Assembly (NCBI GenBank): GCA_030141605.1
Contig: JAQGDQ010000022.1
Span: 374,001-434,000 of the forward strand
Direction of reading: 5' to 3'
Source of the DNA: Tubiluchus corallicola
Taxonomy: Eukaryota; Priapulida; Priapulimorpha; Priapulimorphida; Tubiluchidae
Length of the DNA stretch: 60,000 nucleotides
Below, piece by piece: positions 57,346-60,000 of the stretch. Position 1 is the stretch's first letter; each line of letters starts with the position of its first letter. Both the position numbers and the translations under genes were made by a program. Below the pieces are notes generated by a model that saw only the letters and a program-made list of their open reading frames with translations, was not told the origin of the DNA and did not search any database.

Positions 57346-60000
57346 AATTTATTTAGAGCATCAACTGGCGGAAGAACTTTCACGATTGTTCGAGTTTTGT
57401 TTTTAATTGTTCAACATGTAATGTTTAAAATCTAAGACATTTTTCGATGCATAGAACACGATGCCTAATACTGTACGTTGCATAATTTATAGTACCTCGA
57501 TCCTATTTAAGTAAACTTTTTTATGGACTACCTAACATATGGTGTGCATACACACTGTATTCTACCAGTCAAATACCAAAACTACCTACTTTGTAAACAA
57601 AAGCGTGTTTTAATCGATATTGTCAAAAAAGCAGCTACCAAAATTCCACAAATTTATCTCATTAGCCTTAGTGAAAATACTTGTTCTGCTGGAAGAGGAA
57701 TTTGAAGGATTTGAATTTAAATTTAAATCTCCTGAATCCCGACTCCTGAGACTAGCTCTGCTGTGTGTTTACGTTATCCCATCAAATGAAACCTCTACGC
57801 CTGACCGACTTTCAACAGTAGCTATAGCTAGCGTCTTCAAATCGAATTTCTGCGAGCATAAACTCGTGGGTTTTTTGCACTTCTGAATCATTGATATTGC
57901 AAATAAAGCCAGTCGCTTCGTCAGCATCGCCATAAAACACAGAAAATTATCAAGTTACGACAGTATGCATTATACAAAGTGCAAAAAGTGGTAAAAATGT
58001 TTTAATTTTATGCTTTAGTGAAATAATCACTAGCGATTTCTCATTTCTCATGGCTCTCAGATACAATGAGACTTCAGTTATTGAGCCTGGAGGAGAACTG
58101 CAGAATAAATACATCTAAAAGATCCGAGAAAAACATTTAATACTTTTTTAAATGGCGTGTCACTTAGCAACTTGACTTTTATTGGAGTGAAAACATAATA
58201 AACCAGTTTTTGTGCGTTAGTTTGTGTTGCTGCCGTAGTACTGTAAAGTGTCAGCATTAGATACAGTCTTGTACACCTTACATTTTTCCTGAAAAGTGAA
58301 TTCTTACACACAAATCTCCAGTTATACTCAAATTTTCAATGTAATCGACATAAAAATGCTATAGTGCACAACACAGTAAATAAAATCATGCGCAATTATA
58401 ATTGCGCGCCACCATCTAATTAGCAAGAGTAATAAACTATTAGCAACTTATACATAATGCAAAATTCAACAAACATAAAAATGTAAATTGCTTACCAGAC
58501 CGTTGAAAGTTTGAATTAGTTCCTAAGTTCACCGGAAGTTATTTTGCATCGAATTGGAGCAGCTTCAGTGCTGAAGGTAGACTTACGTGTCGCGCAAATA
58601 AAACGGAAGCTATAAAATTTGTTCGTAAACAAACCATTTGCGTTAAGTTCGGCGGCAACCGTGGAATTAAAGCACAATCAACCGACACGAGCTACAGCAG
58701 AAATCCATTTGGCAGAGCGCAGACTTCAGCCCAGAATTATATACAATTCGCAAGACCATTGGTTTCACCTCCGCTAGTTCTCAGATGAAGCCAGATTCCA
58801 ACCGACGAGCATGCACGCCAACGAAACAACGTGAACTATAAGTAACACCAAAATAAAACTGACCAACTAAAATAATCAGCTAAGGGGAAAACTTTGGTAG
58901 ACCCAAATTTGATGGTGCACGAGGCGCTTTTCGCATTTTTCTTGCTAAATCTTTCTAACATTTCGCGAACAGTGAAATAAGCCTAACTTTCCGGAAGCCT
59001 GCCTTTGCTGTGAGATGCGTTATTGCAGTCAGACGTACAAAGGAGCTAATAATGGTAACTTGGCCGTTGATTTTTTTTAAACTTTAGTACCTACCAGGAG
59101 CATCCACGCTAATCTTCATTTTTCGAGCTTATTGTCCATTTAATACTTAGTCATTGTCTAACTTTGATCCTTGAAACATTTTATTTCAATTACGTAATTT
59201 TGGTACACGCAACTTTGGGTTACACTTCAATCATTAGTTTTTAAAATATAGGGTGGCGTAAAAACCCTATTAGAACAAGTACCCTGCAAAGTTGAAATTT
59301 TACAACGTGATATTACAATACATTACTTTTGGTTGTAAAAGCTACAAGTTTACAAGTTTTAGTAGTTTTTAAATTATGGCCGAAAAGTTTTGCACGTTTT
59401 AACGTTTTAAAAAAACTAAAGTGCTGGAACAATCATCAATTGAAAAACGGCACGTTATGGTATAAAGCACTCAATCCATGCCAGCAAAATAGCAAAGAAA
59501 TCAAATCAACAAGGTTACATCATGGTCTTCGCCACAAAAGATAAACCATTGATAAAGATTTGTTATCAACAAAGTGTAATTTCCTCTGGATTATGGTATT
59601 TGGAGTTCTCTATAGGATGAGAGCGTATAGGAGAGAAAGTATGGGATGATCGCACAGAGCCGTTTGCTACAAACGAACTTGCAGAAGTAGTTGTTGAGTG
59701 CTGGGACCAAATACCACTTAAAGAAATGAGGAACTGAAATTTTAAATTGTATGCATAAGAGAAATATGAATTATACGTAATCACCATTTAACCTTTACGT
59801 GTGAGCTTTTGATCTCAAATAAGTAGCAAATGTAAAACATTCTGTGACCTTTACCTTTGCCTATCTGATCTCATATATGTAGCGTTTCCATATTTCAGAC
59901 ATGCAGCATTTCCAAAGACACTTACACCATTGATTTCCTTCGACTTTTTATTCTGATGCATAGAAGTCCAAAGATACCCTGACCACTAACATTGGCCTTT

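Larger units (their letters stand above)
54833..60000. other. Intergenic DNA to the end of the window
   Basis: Apart from the inverted repeat (55837-55912) and the possible transposon end (57236-57345), no gene is recognised. Two donor-like sites on the minus strand (near 58495 and 58588) could belong to a 5' exon of an unseen gene. A signal-peptide-like frame at 55399-55620 arises next to ATGACG repeats and is unsupported. Confidence 0.4.

Overview
The window is nuclear DNA from an invertebrate animal; the phylum cannot be fixed from the sequence alone. The evidence is two split genes with GT-AG introns encoding metazoan protein families (a multi-SH3 scaffold and an SLC26 anion transporter), strongly AT-rich non-coding DNA, many microsatellites, decayed non-LTR retrotransposons, and several families of dispersed, tandem or inverted repeats. 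No bacterial, organellar or phage-like organisation is seen.

Layout. 1-3.7 kb: intergenic repeats. About 3.75-16.1 kb: a minus-strand gene for an 807-residue scaffold protein. It has a proline-rich N-terminal half, a block of short Gly/Ile-Asp repeats and four C-terminal SH3 domains, so it resembles SH3D19/Eve-1. All ten coding exons were followed with the frame kept at every junction. One intron carries an almost perfect 56-bp hairpin (7481-7597). 16.2-29.9 kb: intergenic DNA holding a decayed coding island (17.3-18.1 kb), a long-inverted-repeat element (19.17-19.49 kb), LINE remnants (24.7-26.0 kb), a 147-bp AAT microsatellite and an 80-bp tandem duplication. 29.9-39.3 kb: a minus-strand SLC26 (SulP) anion exchanger of 751 residues or more, in six recognised exons. 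Its introns hold a copy of a 600-bp dispersed repeat, a foldback-like element and an unexplained open frame. 39.8-40.4 kb: a 5'-truncated LINE in the same orientation. 40.4-60 kb: no confident gene, but a ~137-bp tandem array (44.9-45.5 kb), a purine tract, a second foldback-like arrangement (52.75-54.83 kb), a hairpin (55.8-55.9 kb) and several 5S-rRNA-like fragments.

The two genes lie in the same orientation, about 14 kb apart (16.1 to 29.9 kb). Nothing suggests they act together: one would be a cytoplasmic/endocytic adaptor and the other a plasma-membrane anion transporter. The most unusual items are the intronic hairpin, whose only arm difference is a G-U pair in the sense transcript; the uncharacterised ~16-residue repeat in the SH3 protein; the alternating intact/split SH3 exon pattern; a set of six degenerate 5S-like pieces; and two elements whose inverted arms are built from short tandem units.
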